Notes under the pieces: generated by a model | Seen by the model: the letters and a program-made list of their open reading frames with translations, nothing else | What the model was told of the DNA's origin: nothing | Database searches by the model: none | DNA from: an uncultured Schlesneria sp. | Lineage (GTDB): Bacteria; Planctomycetota; Planctomycetia; Planctomycetales; Planctomycetaceae | NCBI GenBank assembly: GCA_903904835.1 | Contig: CAIVEI010000130.1 | Span: 1-43,031, forward strand | Reading direction: 5' to 3' | Length of the DNA: 43,031 nucleotides | Program-made: the position numbers and the translations under genes | Shown here: piece after piece, positions 32,942 through 42,688 of the stretch | How positions within the stretch are numbered: the stretch's first letter is position 1 | Layout: each line of letters begins with the position of its first letter

Positions 32942-35169
32942 GTAACTGGCGGCAGATTTTTGATGCATGCGAGCGCGATCCGGATTTGATCGTAATGAAC
33001 CGTTTCACCCAAGGCTTCAAAGATCGGTTTCATACGGTCCATTCCAACCCTGTTTGCCGCCTCACGTATCTGCTTAAACACAGACTCGCTGACCCACGGT
33101 GCGGGATCACACTGTTGCGTGATTCCGATGAATTCGGACAGATAATCGCTGATCGTGGATGGCGAACGTGCGGTCGCTGTCGCGACGTTTTCAATCGATT
33201 TGCCCTCTCGGAACAGGTCGAATGCAAGTTGTTTTGCTGCCGAAAGCGAAACCGCGACGTCCGTGTTGCGGGGGGGCTGGGGTTTTAACGTTGGGGCGGA
33301 TGATCCGGTTACTGCGTCATAGCCCATCACGTTTACACTCAGCTTGTGCTGCTCACAATGTTCGCGAATCGCGTCGGTGAACAACGTCCCGAAATCGGCA
33401 GTCTTCTTGTCACCGACACCATGAATCTGACGGAAATTTGCCATCGTTGTTGGACGTCGACGAGCCAGATCACGCAGTGTCGTATCGGCAAAAATCACGA
33501 AGGGGGGAACGCCATGGCCTTCGGCAACTTGACGCCTGAGCCCGCGCAGAACTTCGAACAAATCGTGATCGACTCCCTCCCACGACGCCGCTTCGACTTT
33601 TGAACTCTTGTCGGCTGCTGACTTCTTGTTCGCAGTCGGTTTGAGCAGTCTTGCCGTGGCCTGACCTTTCAAAAGTTTCCATCCGTTGTCTGTCACTTTC
33701 AACGTGTTGTATTCACCAACTCGTTCGAGAAAACCCTGTGAGCTGAGTTGTTCAATCCAATCACGAACCGCTTCTTTTCGCTCTTGCTTCAACAATCCAT
33801 AAGTTGAAAGCTGATCGTGGCCGTTACCCAGGATTCGAGCTTCCTTCGAACCGACGAGAACTTGTGCGACGTAATCGGCTCCAAAACTCTCTTTGACTCG
33901 CACCACGCACGACAGGATTTTCTGACTCACGATCAACGGATCGGGAACGAGGTCCAACTGATCCAGGCAGACATCACAAGCTTTGCAGTTACTGGATTCG
34001 TACGATTGATCAAAGTGCTCGACCAGTGCCTTGTGCCTGCAGACGACTCCCGTACAAAACCTCTCGATCCCTTTCAGGCTTTCATACGCTTGTGCCCGTG
34101 CGTCGTCGGGAAGATCTTCCTGCATCTTGCGCCAGGTCATGAAGTTGGCACTCGTCCATAACAACCAGCATTCCGCCTCAAGCCCATCGCGTCCCGCTCG
34201 ACCAGTCTCCTGCTGGTAATGTTCGAGGGATTTTGGAGCACCCGTGTGAATGACATATCGTACGTTCGATTTGTCGATACCCATTCCAAAGGCAACTGTC
34301 GCGACGATGATATTCGTGTCTTCGTTCAGGAACTCGTCCTGATGCTTGATACGATCTGCATCGGACAACCCTGCATGATAAGGGCGAACCTTGTATCCGG
34401 CGCGTGACAACAATTCTGCGGTCTCGTCTACCTCACGGCGCGAGATACAGTAGACGATCCCCGATTCATTCGGGTGAGCATCAATCACTGACCGGATCTG
34501 TTTCACGACGTCAGATTTCCGCTGCACACGGTAAACAAGGTTCGGACGATCGAATGATCCGATCAGCCATTCAGGATCACGAAGCCCCAGTTGTTTCGAA
34601 ATGTCGTGTCGAACATGTTCTGTGGCAGTGGCCGTATAGGCGTGGACGCCGATGCCGGGAAAACGAGACCGTAATTGTTGTAACATTCGGTATTCAGGCC
34701 GAAAGTCATGTCCCCACGCGCTAATACAATGTGCTTCGTCGATCGCAAAAAACGAGACCTGACTCGTCTCAAGAAAATCGAGCATCTTGTCGTTACAAAG
34801 CCGCTCGGGAGCAACATACAGCAGTTTGAGTTCCCCGCTACGAATCCGGTTCGCCACCTGTAACCGCTCTGAGTTACTCATCGAACTGTTCACACATGCG
34901 GCGGGGATTCCACATTCGGTGAGTGCATCAACCTGATCTTTCATGAGCGAGATCAGGGGCGAGACGACCACAGCCAATCCAGGCAAGGCGACGGCAGGAG
35001 CCTGAAAGCAGATCGATTTGCCGCCACCAGTTGGCAGGACAACGACCGAGTCACGGCTTTCCAGGATGGCCCGCATGGCTTCGGCCTGCAACGGTCGAAA
35101 CGAGTCGTAACCCCAGTACTGCTGAAGTACTCCGGTCAGCGACGACATCAAATCGGCAGGATTAGTCAT
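32938..35169 (-). CDS. recQ: RecQ-family ATP-dependent DNA helicase
   Basis: 743 aa, 3'-5' DNA helicase used in recombination and repair. Helicase core: motif 0 YWGYDSFRPLQAEAM, Walker A LPTGGGKS (K51), DEAH box AIDEAHCISAWGHDFR, and motif VI QETGRAGRDG. The RecQ-C zinc site has the four cysteines in CRHKALVEHF..NCKACDVC, then a winged-helix RQC domain and an HRDC domain ('LRDLARRRPTTMANFRQIHGVG'). The C-terminal about 100 residues ('REGKSIENVATATARSPSTISDYLSE') look like the HTH_40 domain found in some RecQs. ATG at the complement of 35167-35169 is preferred over an in-frame TTG 10 codons upstream; an ATG at codon 8 is also possible. Confidence 0.95.
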   Translation of the reverse strand: MTNPADLMSSLTGVLQQYWGYDSFRPLQAEAMRAILESRDSVVVLPTGGGKSICFQAPAVALPGLAVVVSPLISLMKDQVDALTECGIPAACVNSSMSNSERLQVANRIRSGELKLLYVAPERLCNDKMLDFLETSQVSFFAIDEAHCISAWGHDFRPEYRMLQQLRSRFPGIGVHAYTATATEHVRHDISKQLGLRDPEWLIGSFDRPNLVYRVQRKSDVVKQIRSVIDAHPNESGIVYCISRREVDETAELLSRAGYKVRPYHAGLSDADRIKHQDEFLNEDTNIIVATVAFGMGIDKSNVRYVIHTGAPKSLEHYQQETGRAGRDGLEAECWLLWTSANFMTWRKMQEDLPDDARAQAYESLKGIERFCTGVVCRHKALVEHFDQSYESSNCKACDVCLDQLDLVPDPLIVSQKILSCVVRVKESFGADYVAQVLVGSKEARILGNGHDQLSTYGLLKQERKEAVRDWIEQLSSQGFLERVGEYNTLKVTDNGWKLLKGQATARLLKPTANKKSAADKSSKVEAASWEGVDHDLFEVLRGLRRQVAEGHGVPPFVIFADTTLRDLARRRPTTMANFRQIHGVGDKKTADFGTLFTDAIREHCEQHKLSVNVMGYDAVTGSSAPTLKPQPPRNTDVAVSLSAAKQLAFDLFREGKSIENVATATARSPSTISDYLSEFIGITQQCDPAPWVSESVFKQIREAANRVGMDRMKPIFEALGETVHYDQIRIALACIKNLPPVT

Positions 35170-35455
35170 TGCTGAATGTCCACGTAGTCGAATGAGCAAA
35201 CTTTTTTCAATATTGAGTCACAAATGATACCTGTCCTGAGGGGGGCGACAAGCCACTGTAAGTTCAATTCACCGGTTCAAAAACATGTTCGGCTTTGAAT
35301 GTGTGGACTGTGCCACAGGTATCTGGACATCATCCCCATTGAACCTGACTGCCACGTTTGTTGGCTTCTCTCGCGAAGCATTCGGCGTTAAGTTACGTAG
35401 GCTTGAGTCAGCACTGAAACTGCCGCCAAACTTGCCGCCATTGAAAGAGGCTCCT

Positions 35456-36733
35456 ATGCGATTGTCTGTTCTTTCACTTGCCATTCTGGCTTGTCATACC
35501 CTGATTGCCGACGATGGCAATTGGAATCAGTTTCGCGGGCCGCGTGGTGATGGAACTACGACAGCCAAAGGTCTGCCGGTGACGTTCGGCGAAGGTTCAC
35601 CTGAGATTGTCTGGAAGACACCCATTCCAGGGCGAGCCTGGTCATCGCCCGTTGTCTGGGGAAAACAGATTTGGCTCACCAACGCCCCGGAAATACAGAA
35701 TGTCACTCCCGAAAAGCCAAAGCTCGATAAGCCCATTGTGTTGTCTGCCGTCTGCATCGACTTCGATACCGGCAATGTCGTTCACGACCTGAAACTCTTT
35801 GAAGTCGACAAACCCCAGTTCACGCATGGGACGAATAGTTATGGGTCACCAACGCCGTACATCGAAGAGGGACGCGTCTATATCCATTTCGGGACTTATG
35901 GTACCGCTTGCCTTGATACAAAGACCGGCCAGAAGATCTGGGAGCGTCTTGATCTAGAGTGCGATCATTGGCGAGGCCCCGGCTCATCACCTGTCGTTTA
36001 TAACGGGCTGCTATACCTGACCTTCGACGGGTACGACGTTCAATACATTACTGCTCTCGACAAATTAACCGGAAAGACGGTCTGGAGACGCGACCGAAAT
36101 GTTGATTTCGGAACGACAGACGGTGACGCCAAAAAGGCTTACTCGACCCCAATTTTGATCGAAGCGGACGGGCGAGAGTTGCTCGTCAGCCCGTTTGCCT
36201 CGGCGACAATCGCCTACGATCCCAAGACGGGCGAACCGGTCTGGACGGTTCGTCATGGCGGAATGAATGCCGCTGGCCGTCCCCTGTTTGGAAACGGGCT
36301 GCTCTATATTTCCACCGCCGATGGGCCGAATCCGTTAGTCGCGGTTTCACCAAAAGGGAAGGGGGACATCACCGAAAACATCGCATGGCGAACAAACAAG
36401 TCGGTCCCCAAACGCCCCTCGCAAATCCTTTTCGGTGATTTGTTATTCATGATGAACGACGGCGGTGTCGCATCCTGCCTGGATGCAAAGACCAGTACCG
36501 AGATCTGGACGAAACGACTGGCTGGCGATTATTGGGCGTCGCCTCTGTTGGCTGATGGGCTGATCTACTGCTTCTCGCAATCCGGGTCGATCCCCGTCTT
36601 CAAAGCGAGTCGCGAGTTCGAGCAAGTCGCCGACAACAAACTCGACAGTGGGTTTGTTGCTTCTCCAGCCGTTGTCGGGAAATCACTAGTCTTGCGATCA
36701 AAAACGCATCTCTATCGGATCGAGAAGAAATGA
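35456..36733 (+). CDS. Secreted PQQ-like beta-propeller (BamB-like) protein, second copy
   Basis: 425 aa. ATG at 35456 is chosen because AAAGAGG lies just upstream and it gives a signal peptide MRLSVLSLAILACHTLIA; the open frame extends 57 codons further 5' without signal-like content. The mature start 'WNQFRGPRGDGTT', blade motifs 'YITALDKLTGKTVW' and 'CLDAKTSTEIWTKRL', and the ending 'THLYRIEKK' parallel the protein at 548-1765 ('KSLYRIQTPR'). A propeller binding or scaffold role in the periplasm is likely; enzyme activity is not shown. Its stop overlaps the start of the bestrophin gene (ATGA), so the two are translationally coupled. Confidence 0.88.
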   Translation: MRLSVLSLAILACHTLIADDGNWNQFRGPRGDGTTTAKGLPVTFGEGSPEIVWKTPIPGRAWSSPVVWGKQIWLTNAPEIQNVTPEKPKLDKPIVLSAVCIDFDTGNVVHDLKLFEVDKPQFTHGTNSYGSPTPYIEEGRVYIHFGTYGTACLDTKTGQKIWERLDLECDHWRGPGSSPVVYNGLLYLTFDGYDVQYITALDKLTGKTVWRRDRNVDFGTTDGDAKKAYSTPILIEADGRELLVSPFASATIAYDPKTGEPVWTVRHGGMNAAGRPLFGNGLLYISTADGPNPLVAVSPKGKGDITENIAWRTNKSVPKRPSQILFGDLLFMMNDGGVASCLDAKTSTEIWTKRLAGDYWASPLLADGLIYCFSQSGSIPVFKASREFEQVADNKLDSGFVASPAVVGKSLVLRSKTHLYRIEKK

Positions 36734-37641
36734 GCCAATACGATCCTCGCCAATGGACCAGTCACCTGCTGGATATCGAAGGTTCGATGGTCCGGGAAAT
36801 CCTGTTCCGGGTCATAGCGAGCTTCTTCTGGGCGGCTATCATTGTCGTATTGTTCCATTTTGGTCCTGGATTCTGCCAGAACATGGCGATCCCGGCCACC
36901 GTCCATTCTTTGATTGGAACGGCGCTGGGACTGCTGCTGGTCTTCCGCACGAACTCGTCGTACGACCGATTCTGGGAAGGGCGAAAGCAATGGGGTGGGA
37001 TCGTCAATGAGTGCCGGAACCTCACCAGACAGACGAGTGAATGGCTGTCGGCGGACCAGTCATTGATGTACGAGATCATCAGCTTGACGATCGGGTTCCC
37101 CTTCGCCGTGATGCAGCGTCTTCACAAAACGGCCAGTCTGGGAACAACACTGAACGATGTCCCTCTATCCGATGTGGCTCGGATTGAAACTTCGAAACAT
37201 CCACCGCTCGCCATCGCGAATCTGATTACTTCACGAATCCTTTCCGCGCGTGAGCGAGGTCTCATCGACAGTTTACAACTTAACTCACTCGATCATAACG
37301 TAGAATTACTGATTGACTATTGCGGGGCTTGCGAGCGAATCCATTCGACGCCGCTGCCGTTTGCGTACGCAGTCCATCTGCGCCGAGTGCTGATCATGTA
37401 TTGCTTCACACTGCCGTTCGCATTAGTAAAGGACTTCGGCTGGGCCACGATCCCCGCAACGCTGCTGACGTCATACATCCTGTTCGGAGTCGAAGAAATT
37501 GGTGTTGAAATCGAAGATCCATTCGGCTTCACAACCAACGACCTGCCAATCCAAAACTACTGCCAGGGAATCGAAACTGTCCTGTGCGACGTACGAGACA
37601 CGAAAGTCGGGCCATCGGAAAATGGGAATCGACCTGCTTGA
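36730..37641 (+). CDS. Bestrophin-like membrane channel (UPF0187)
   Basis: 303 aa of the bestrophin/UPF0187 family, which form pentameric anion (or in some bacteria cation) channels. Visible features: a first membrane region (about 24-48), 'LIGTALGLLLVFRTNSSYDRFWEGRKQWGGIVNECRNLTRQ', the strongest bacterial bestrophin signature (about 61-101), two C-terminal membrane helices (about 218-260), and 'YILFGVEEIGVEIEDPFGFTTNDLPI' (about 257-282), the conserved cytoplasmic end. Start codon ATG inside the previous stop (ATGA). Coupling to a secreted PQQ propeller is unusual and not explained. Confidence 0.92.
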   Translation: MSQYDPRQWTSHLLDIEGSMVREILFRVIASFFWAAIIVVLFHFGPGFCQNMAIPATVHSLIGTALGLLLVFRTNSSYDRFWEGRKQWGGIVNECRNLTRQTSEWLSADQSLMYEIISLTIGFPFAVMQRLHKTASLGTTLNDVPLSDVARIETSKHPPLAIANLITSRILSARERGLIDSLQLNSLDHNVELLIDYCGACERIHSTPLPFAYAVHLRRVLIMYCFTLPFALVKDFGWATIPATLLTSYILFGVEEIGVEIEDPFGFTTNDLPIQNYCQGIETVLCDVRDTKVGPSENGNRPA

Positions 37642-37760
37642 TATTCTTTCTTATTAGTGCCAATTAGCGAAGATTAGTGTTCCAGTAGTCTTGTGTTTAT
37701 TTCTTCAAATTCTTTTTTAGTAAATAATAAACGGTTATCATGATTCGAACTCGTCGCCAA

Positions 37761-39218
37761 TTAGGCGTTCAGGATTTCATGGATGACATGCCCGTGGATA
37801 TCCGTCAGACGCATGTCCCGACCTCCGAAGCGGAATGTCTGTCGAGTATGGTCCACACCTAGAAGATGCAGCATCGTTGCATGCAGGTCGTGGACTTCAA
37901 CCTTGTTTTCCACCGCTTTGTATCCGAATTCGTCTGTCGCGCCGTGAATCGTTCCACCCTTGATTCCACCACCGGCCATCCAGATTGTGAAGCCGAACGG
38001 ATTGTGATCGCGCCCGTCGCCCCCCTGTGCAAACGGAGTCCGACCGAACTCGCCACACCAGACGATCAATGTCTCGTCGAGTAATCCCCGTTGCTTCAGA
38101 TCCTGAACCAGAGCCGCTATTGGCTTATCGACCGAACGAGCATTCTTCGTGTGCCCATCGACCAGGTTTGAGTGCTGGTCCCAGCGGTCTCCGTTGCCTG
38201 ACGGACAGGTTAACTCGATGAACCGAACGCCTCGTTCAACCAGCCGCCTTGCGACCAGGCACAGCCGTCCGTAAGTCCGCGTGTTAGCGAACTCGTCCGA
38301 AAGGCCATAGGCTTCTTGTGTCCCCTTCGATTCATCCTGCATGTCCATTAAGGCGGGTACCGCAAGCTGCATTCGTGCAGCGAGCTCGTAGTTGGAAATG
38401 GCCGATTCGACCGCATCGACGTGACCCAACTGCTGAAGTCGTCCCTGATCTAATCGCTTCATTAACGCCAGTTTGGCTTCTTGCAACTCGCGAGTTTTCT
38501 CGCTTGGCCGGATGTTGGCCACGGGGGCCTCACCCGAAGTGAAGACCGATCCCTGAAACGCGGCTGGCAAAAATCCGCTTCCGAAACAGTCCATGCCACC
38601 CGGCGGAATCAGGCCACCGTTCAGGATCACAAATGCGGGGAGATCATCGCATTCGGAACCGAGTCCATAGCTGACCCACGCTCCGTGACTCGGCCGTCCC
38701 TGCTGACCATTGCCGGTATGCAGAAAATAATTGGCGAATGTGTGCTCGGAGAACGGAGCCACAACAGATCGGACGACTGCCAGTTCGTCCGCACATGTTG
38801 CGATATGAGGGAACAGATCGCTGACAGGAATGCCGCTTTCACCGTATTGGCGAAACTTCCACGGGGACTTCAGGATCTTGCCGATGTTGGCAAACTGAGT
38901 CGGTTCCAGCTTGCCGATCACCTCGTGTGGAGGTTGTCCATCGTACTTGTCGAGCATCGGTTTCGGGTCAAACGTATCGACTTGCGACGGGCCCCCATCC
39001 ATATAGAGGAAGATGACGTTTTTGGCTTTGGCAGGAAAATGAGCTGTTCGAGCCGCCAGCGAACTGGAGTTACCACTCGCACCAAACGCCGAACCGCTTT
39101 CAGCCAGCATTGTTGACAATGCGACCGTCCCGAAACCTTGCGCGGACTGGGATAACAATTCGCGACGAGAGATCGGCTGTGCGAGATATCGCTGGCAGGG
39201 AAACATGAAAGGCCTCAT
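37761..39218 (-). CDS. Tat-exported DUF1501 protein (sulfatase-like fold)
   Basis: 485 aa, DUF1501 (PF07394) family, related to the alkaline-phosphatase/sulfatase superfamily and greatly expanded in planctomycetes. The N-terminus has a twin-arginine signal (ISRRELLSQSAQGFG, R18-R19). The mature part begins 'KNVIFLYMDGGPSQVDTFDPKPMLDKYDGQPP', and later has 'LIVWCGEFGRTPFAQGGDGRDHNPFGFTIWMAGGGIKGG' with likely metal-binding Asp/His residues, ending 'LLGVDHTRQTFRFGGRDMRLTDIHG'. Activity is unproven. The ATG overlaps the stop of the upstream PSCyt1 gene (ATGA), a standard planctomycete pairing, so the two products likely work together in the periplasm. Confidence 0.95.
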   Translation of the reverse strand: MRPFMFPCQRYLAQPISRRELLSQSAQGFGTVALSTMLAESGSAFGASGNSSSLAARTAHFPAKAKNVIFLYMDGGPSQVDTFDPKPMLDKYDGQPPHEVIGKLEPTQFANIGKILKSPWKFRQYGESGIPVSDLFPHIATCADELAVVRSVVAPFSEHTFANYFLHTGNGQQGRPSHGAWVSYGLGSECDDLPAFVILNGGLIPPGGMDCFGSGFLPAAFQGSVFTSGEAPVANIRPSEKTRELQEAKLALMKRLDQGRLQQLGHVDAVESAISNYELAARMQLAVPALMDMQDESKGTQEAYGLSDEFANTRTYGRLCLVARRLVERGVRFIELTCPSGNGDRWDQHSNLVDGHTKNARSVDKPIAALVQDLKQRGLLDETLIVWCGEFGRTPFAQGGDGRDHNPFGFTIWMAGGGIKGGTIHGATDEFGYKAVENKVEVHDLHATMLHLLGVDHTRQTFRFGGRDMRLTDIHGHVIHEILNA

Positions 39219-42200
39219 TCAACGAAGACAAATTCTTTGAGATTGAACATCACGTGGCACAGGCTGTTCCATGCCCCGCGTTGGTTTTCTGGCTTATCGG
39301 CCCCTTGTGAATTCAGGAACGCAATCGCTTCGGATAATTCAGCAGCAGTTGGTTTACGGGCAAATGCGGTCAGGTAAAGCTGGTCCAGTCGCTGTTGGGT
39401 GTTTTGCGATGCATCGGCCAGAAGTCGTTCGCTCCAGCGATTGGCTTGTTCGATGACTAACGGATCGTTCATCAGTATCAGAGCCTGTGCAGGGACATTC
39501 GACACCGTTCGCCGACCGACCGTCGAAAATGGTGACGGCGTATCGAAGGCCAGCATCATTGGTGAAAGGAAGTTACGTCTGACAGAGATGTAGATACTGC
39601 GTCGACCATTGCCATCGAGCGGACCGCTGTTGCCAGGACGACCTCGTCCTTGCATGAACGCCGTCAGATGGATCGGAACACTTGGGCCGAAGGGGGTAGG
39701 ATCAAGGCGACCGGAAACCGCTAGCAATGAGTCGCGGATCACTTCCCCTTCCAGTCGTTTAATCAGCATGCGATGCCATAACTCGTTATCCGGATCGACA
39801 GCGTCTGCCTCCGTTGGGTGGCTCGACATCTGGTATGTCCGGCTGAGAACCAGCGATCGTATCATCGACTTTGTCGACCAGCCCTCGTTCACAAATCGAG
39901 CGGCCAAATGATCCAGCAATTCAGGATGTGATGGCGGGTGTCCCAGGACACCCATGTTGTCGACCGTCGGAACAATGCCACGTCCGAAAAGATGGTGCCA
40001 GATCCTATTGACAGCGACCCGCGACACAAGCGGACTTCGAAGCATTTCGAGGGCAAGTTCTCGACGACCACTGCCAGAAGATATGCTCGTCTTCGTGTCG
40101 GGTTTGTCAGTCACATTCGTTTGTTCATGACGATGGAAAGCTTCGAGGAATCTGCGAGACACTGGTTCCTTTGGAGTATTCGAGTTACCTCGAACAAGAA
40201 GGAATTCATCGACTCCGTTTCCATCAAGCATGGCAGGAGCAAGTTTGGATTCCCACTGAACCTGCTTTGCGAGTGACGTTTCTTCGTCGGCGAGACCGGC
40301 CATCGAAGTCTTGAATTCGTCGAGCGAAAAGAGGGACTGGTGCGTCACAATCCAATTCGCCAGTTGAGCCCATGCTCCCTTTTCGCTGGCAGACTGAATT
40401 TGGATGGTGTCAGCAACCTGTTTATTGGGAGTCCCTTCTAAGATGGAGTTTGCGGCGGTACGAAACGCGGCCAGATAAGATGCGATTCGTTCCGTTCCGG
40501 GCTTTGCTCCCTTTCCGAAATCATTGGAACTGGAAAAAATCAGATCGATTGGGGGCGGTGCGACATCACTTTGCACGACCATCGCGATGGAACAGGGTCC
40601 GTCATCAGCAGGTGAAAACTCCACATGCATTCGGTGGCCGGTATAATGAGACAGATCGTGTGAGACCCAATGCCACTGATCGTCGGCATGTTTGAACTCT
40701 CGCAACACGGAGCCATGCAGCGGTCCGACGACAATCAGATGCGAATTGACCGAAGCGTAGGCCCGTACCGAACCTTTAATCAGATACCAGACGCTGCGAT
40801 TTGATGAGGTGAATTCCGGCGTGCGAACCATGCGTCCGTACTGTTGCCAGGCCCCCAGCGTGCCGTTATCTACTTCCGTTCCCTGCGCGAGTTTGATGTT
40901 CTTCCAGAACACGTCCCGCTCCCAACCACCGATCGTCGCGACAGAGATGTTTGTTTTCTCGTTGCCAAGCACTAGTTGACCACGAGGTACTGGCTTTAAT
41001 CCGAATGAGACTCCGTCCTGCATTGCCACGTTAGCCACAGGATTACCGAAATCGACAACGAGGCCTGGAATCAATCGCGATATCTTTCCTTCCTCATTTG
41101 CGGCAAGCCCTGCTGGCTGACCGGTAGCATTCGCCGGAATGTTTGAATCGACGGAAAACAGCCGGTGCAGCGGATGTTGAGGTTCTTTTTTTGCCGTGTT
41201 TAACTCGATGCACCACCGCGTCAATAACGTAAAATCCAACTGATTGTCTGAGGCCAGCCGTTGAACAATCGCATAACCCGACACCTGCGATTGGTTCTCG
41301 CCCGCAGGTGCTGCGATCGAAACTCCTTCATCTAATGCCTGATTGGCTGCCACCCAATAACGATCGAGCTTTTCAAGCACAGGCCGCGTACGATCGACAA
41401 GTTTCAGGGCTGTTTCTCGTCGTACATTTGATCGAAGCTCTTCCAATTGCAACGCGACCTGATGGTGCTGCTCGGCGGTGTCGACACGAAATTGTCGATA
41501 GCTGCCACTGATCGCAAAGCCCGCAAGCGCGTAGTAATCCTTTTGTGAAATCGCATCAAATTTGTGATCGTGACACCGGGCACAAGCCACCGTCAGCCCC
41601 AGAAATGTCTTCGACATTACGTCGAGCCGATTATCCATACGGTCGGTCTCATCCTTGCGGATATCAACGGGCGAATGCACTTCTTCGCCGAGGAACCAAA
41701 AGCCCGTTCCGATCAGTGACTCGTTGATCGGCAGGGGAGGGAGGGATTGTGTATTCTCGGTCTTACGCCAGCGTGGTTCAATCAAGTCGCCTGCAATTTG
41801 CTCAGTCAGAAATCGGTCGAAACTCACGTCCGCATTCAGCGCCCGAATCACATAATCACGGAATTGCCAGGCGTTGGGAATCACCGGTTCAAACTCATGC
41901 CCCCGCGTTTCTGCATACCGTGCAAGATCGAGCCAGTGCCGACCCCAGCGTTCCCCGAAATGGACCGAACCAAGCAATCTGTCGACGACAATTTCCAATG
42001 CCTGCGGCCTCTGGTCCTGAACAAACTGTTCGACTTCGTCTGGGGAAGGGGGAAGTCCGATCAGATCGAAGTAAACACGTCTGAGCAACGTTCGCTTCTC
42101 GGCAGGATGTGTCGGCTTTAGTCCCTTGGCTTCAAGCTTGGCGAGAATAAATCGATCGGTGTCCGTGATCGGCCAATCTGCCTGTTTAATCTCGGGCGGG

Positions 42201-42688
42201 GAAATATTTTTGACGGGTTGCCAGCACCAGTGTTCGGAAGTTCGCGAGGCCAGATCGAAAGGTTTGACCGTCCCGGCTTTCGAAGCCGCTTCCTTCGGCC
42301 AGGGCAGTCCCATTTCGACCCAGCGAGTCAATACAGCGATCTCGTTGGCGGGCAGTTTTGATTTCGGAGGCATTTGATAAACGTCGCCATAATTGATGGC
42401 GGAAACAAACAAGCTCTCAGACGGTTTATCGAGCGTCACTCCTGGTCCCGTGTCCCCCCCTTTAAGCAGTGCCTCGCGAGAATCAAGAGCCAACCCCCCT
42501 TTGAGTGAACCTTGACCGTTTGAATGGCACTCAAAGCATCTCGCCGCCAGGATCGGACGAACTTCTTTCTCGAAGAACTCCAGGGATTTCTCGTCAAATT
42601 CCGACGAGTCTTTCGACCAGCCCACTGACCCTAAGGTCAAACCAAGGCATACCAGCCAAAGGAGCACCAGTCTGACGAACCGATCCAT
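39215..42688 (-). CDS. PSCyt1-DUF1549-DUF1553 secreted cytochrome-c-like protein
   Basis: 1157 aa. ATG at the complement of 42686-42688 is chosen for its GGAG site 6 bp upstream and the signal peptide MDRFVRLVLLWLVCLGLTLG; the open frame extends 18 codons further. Domains in order: PSCyt1 (about 35-115) with heme motif C51-F-E-C54-H55 and a downstream QMPPKSKL that can give the Met ligand; DUF1549 (about 160-370; 'FILAKLEAKGLKPTHPAEKRTLLRRVYFDLIGLPPSPDEV', 'CARCHDHKFDAISQKDYYAL', with a second CxxCH); a long middle region possibly including a concanavalin-like domain; and C-terminal DUF1553 (about 900-1150; 'NRIWHHLFGRGIVPTVDNMG'). Translationally coupled to the DUF1501 gene. Confidence 0.95.
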   Translation of the reverse strand: MDRFVRLVLLWLVCLGLTLGSVGWSKDSSEFDEKSLEFFEKEVRPILAARCFECHSNGQGSLKGGLALDSREALLKGGDTGPGVTLDKPSESLFVSAINYGDVYQMPPKSKLPANEIAVLTRWVEMGLPWPKEAASKAGTVKPFDLASRTSEHWCWQPVKNISPPEIKQADWPITDTDRFILAKLEAKGLKPTHPAEKRTLLRRVYFDLIGLPPSPDEVEQFVQDQRPQALEIVVDRLLGSVHFGERWGRHWLDLARYAETRGHEFEPVIPNAWQFRDYVIRALNADVSFDRFLTEQIAGDLIEPRWRKTENTQSLPPLPINESLIGTGFWFLGEEVHSPVDIRKDETDRMDNRLDVMSKTFLGLTVACARCHDHKFDAISQKDYYALAGFAISGSYRQFRVDTAEQHHQVALQLEELRSNVRRETALKLVDRTRPVLEKLDRYWVAANQALDEGVSIAAPAGENQSQVSGYAIVQRLASDNQLDFTLLTRWCIELNTAKKEPQHPLHRLFSVDSNIPANATGQPAGLAANEEGKISRLIPGLVVDFGNPVANVAMQDGVSFGLKPVPRGQLVLGNEKTNISVATIGGWERDVFWKNIKLAQGTEVDNGTLGAWQQYGRMVRTPEFTSSNRSVWYLIKGSVRAYASVNSHLIVVGPLHGSVLREFKHADDQWHWVSHDLSHYTGHRMHVEFSPADDGPCSIAMVVQSDVAPPPIDLIFSSSNDFGKGAKPGTERIASYLAAFRTAANSILEGTPNKQVADTIQIQSASEKGAWAQLANWIVTHQSLFSLDEFKTSMAGLADEETSLAKQVQWESKLAPAMLDGNGVDEFLLVRGNSNTPKEPVSRRFLEAFHRHEQTNVTDKPDTKTSISSGSGRRELALEMLRSPLVSRVAVNRIWHHLFGRGIVPTVDNMGVLGHPPSHPELLDHLAARFVNEGWSTKSMIRSLVLSRTYQMSSHPTEADAVDPDNELWHRMLIKRLEGEVIRDSLLAVSGRLDPTPFGPSVPIHLTAFMQGRGRPGNSGPLDGNGRRSIYISVRRNFLSPMMLAFDTPSPFSTVGRRTVSNVPAQALILMNDPLVIEQANRWSERLLADASQNTQQRLDQLYLTAFARKPTAAELSEAIAFLNSQGADKPENQRGAWNSLCHVMFNLKEFVFVE

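Noticed and set aside
38481-39116. 211-codon plus-strand frame inside the DUF1501 gene
   Set aside because: Antisense shadow of a well-conserved family; Arg/Ser-rich with no recognisable domain.
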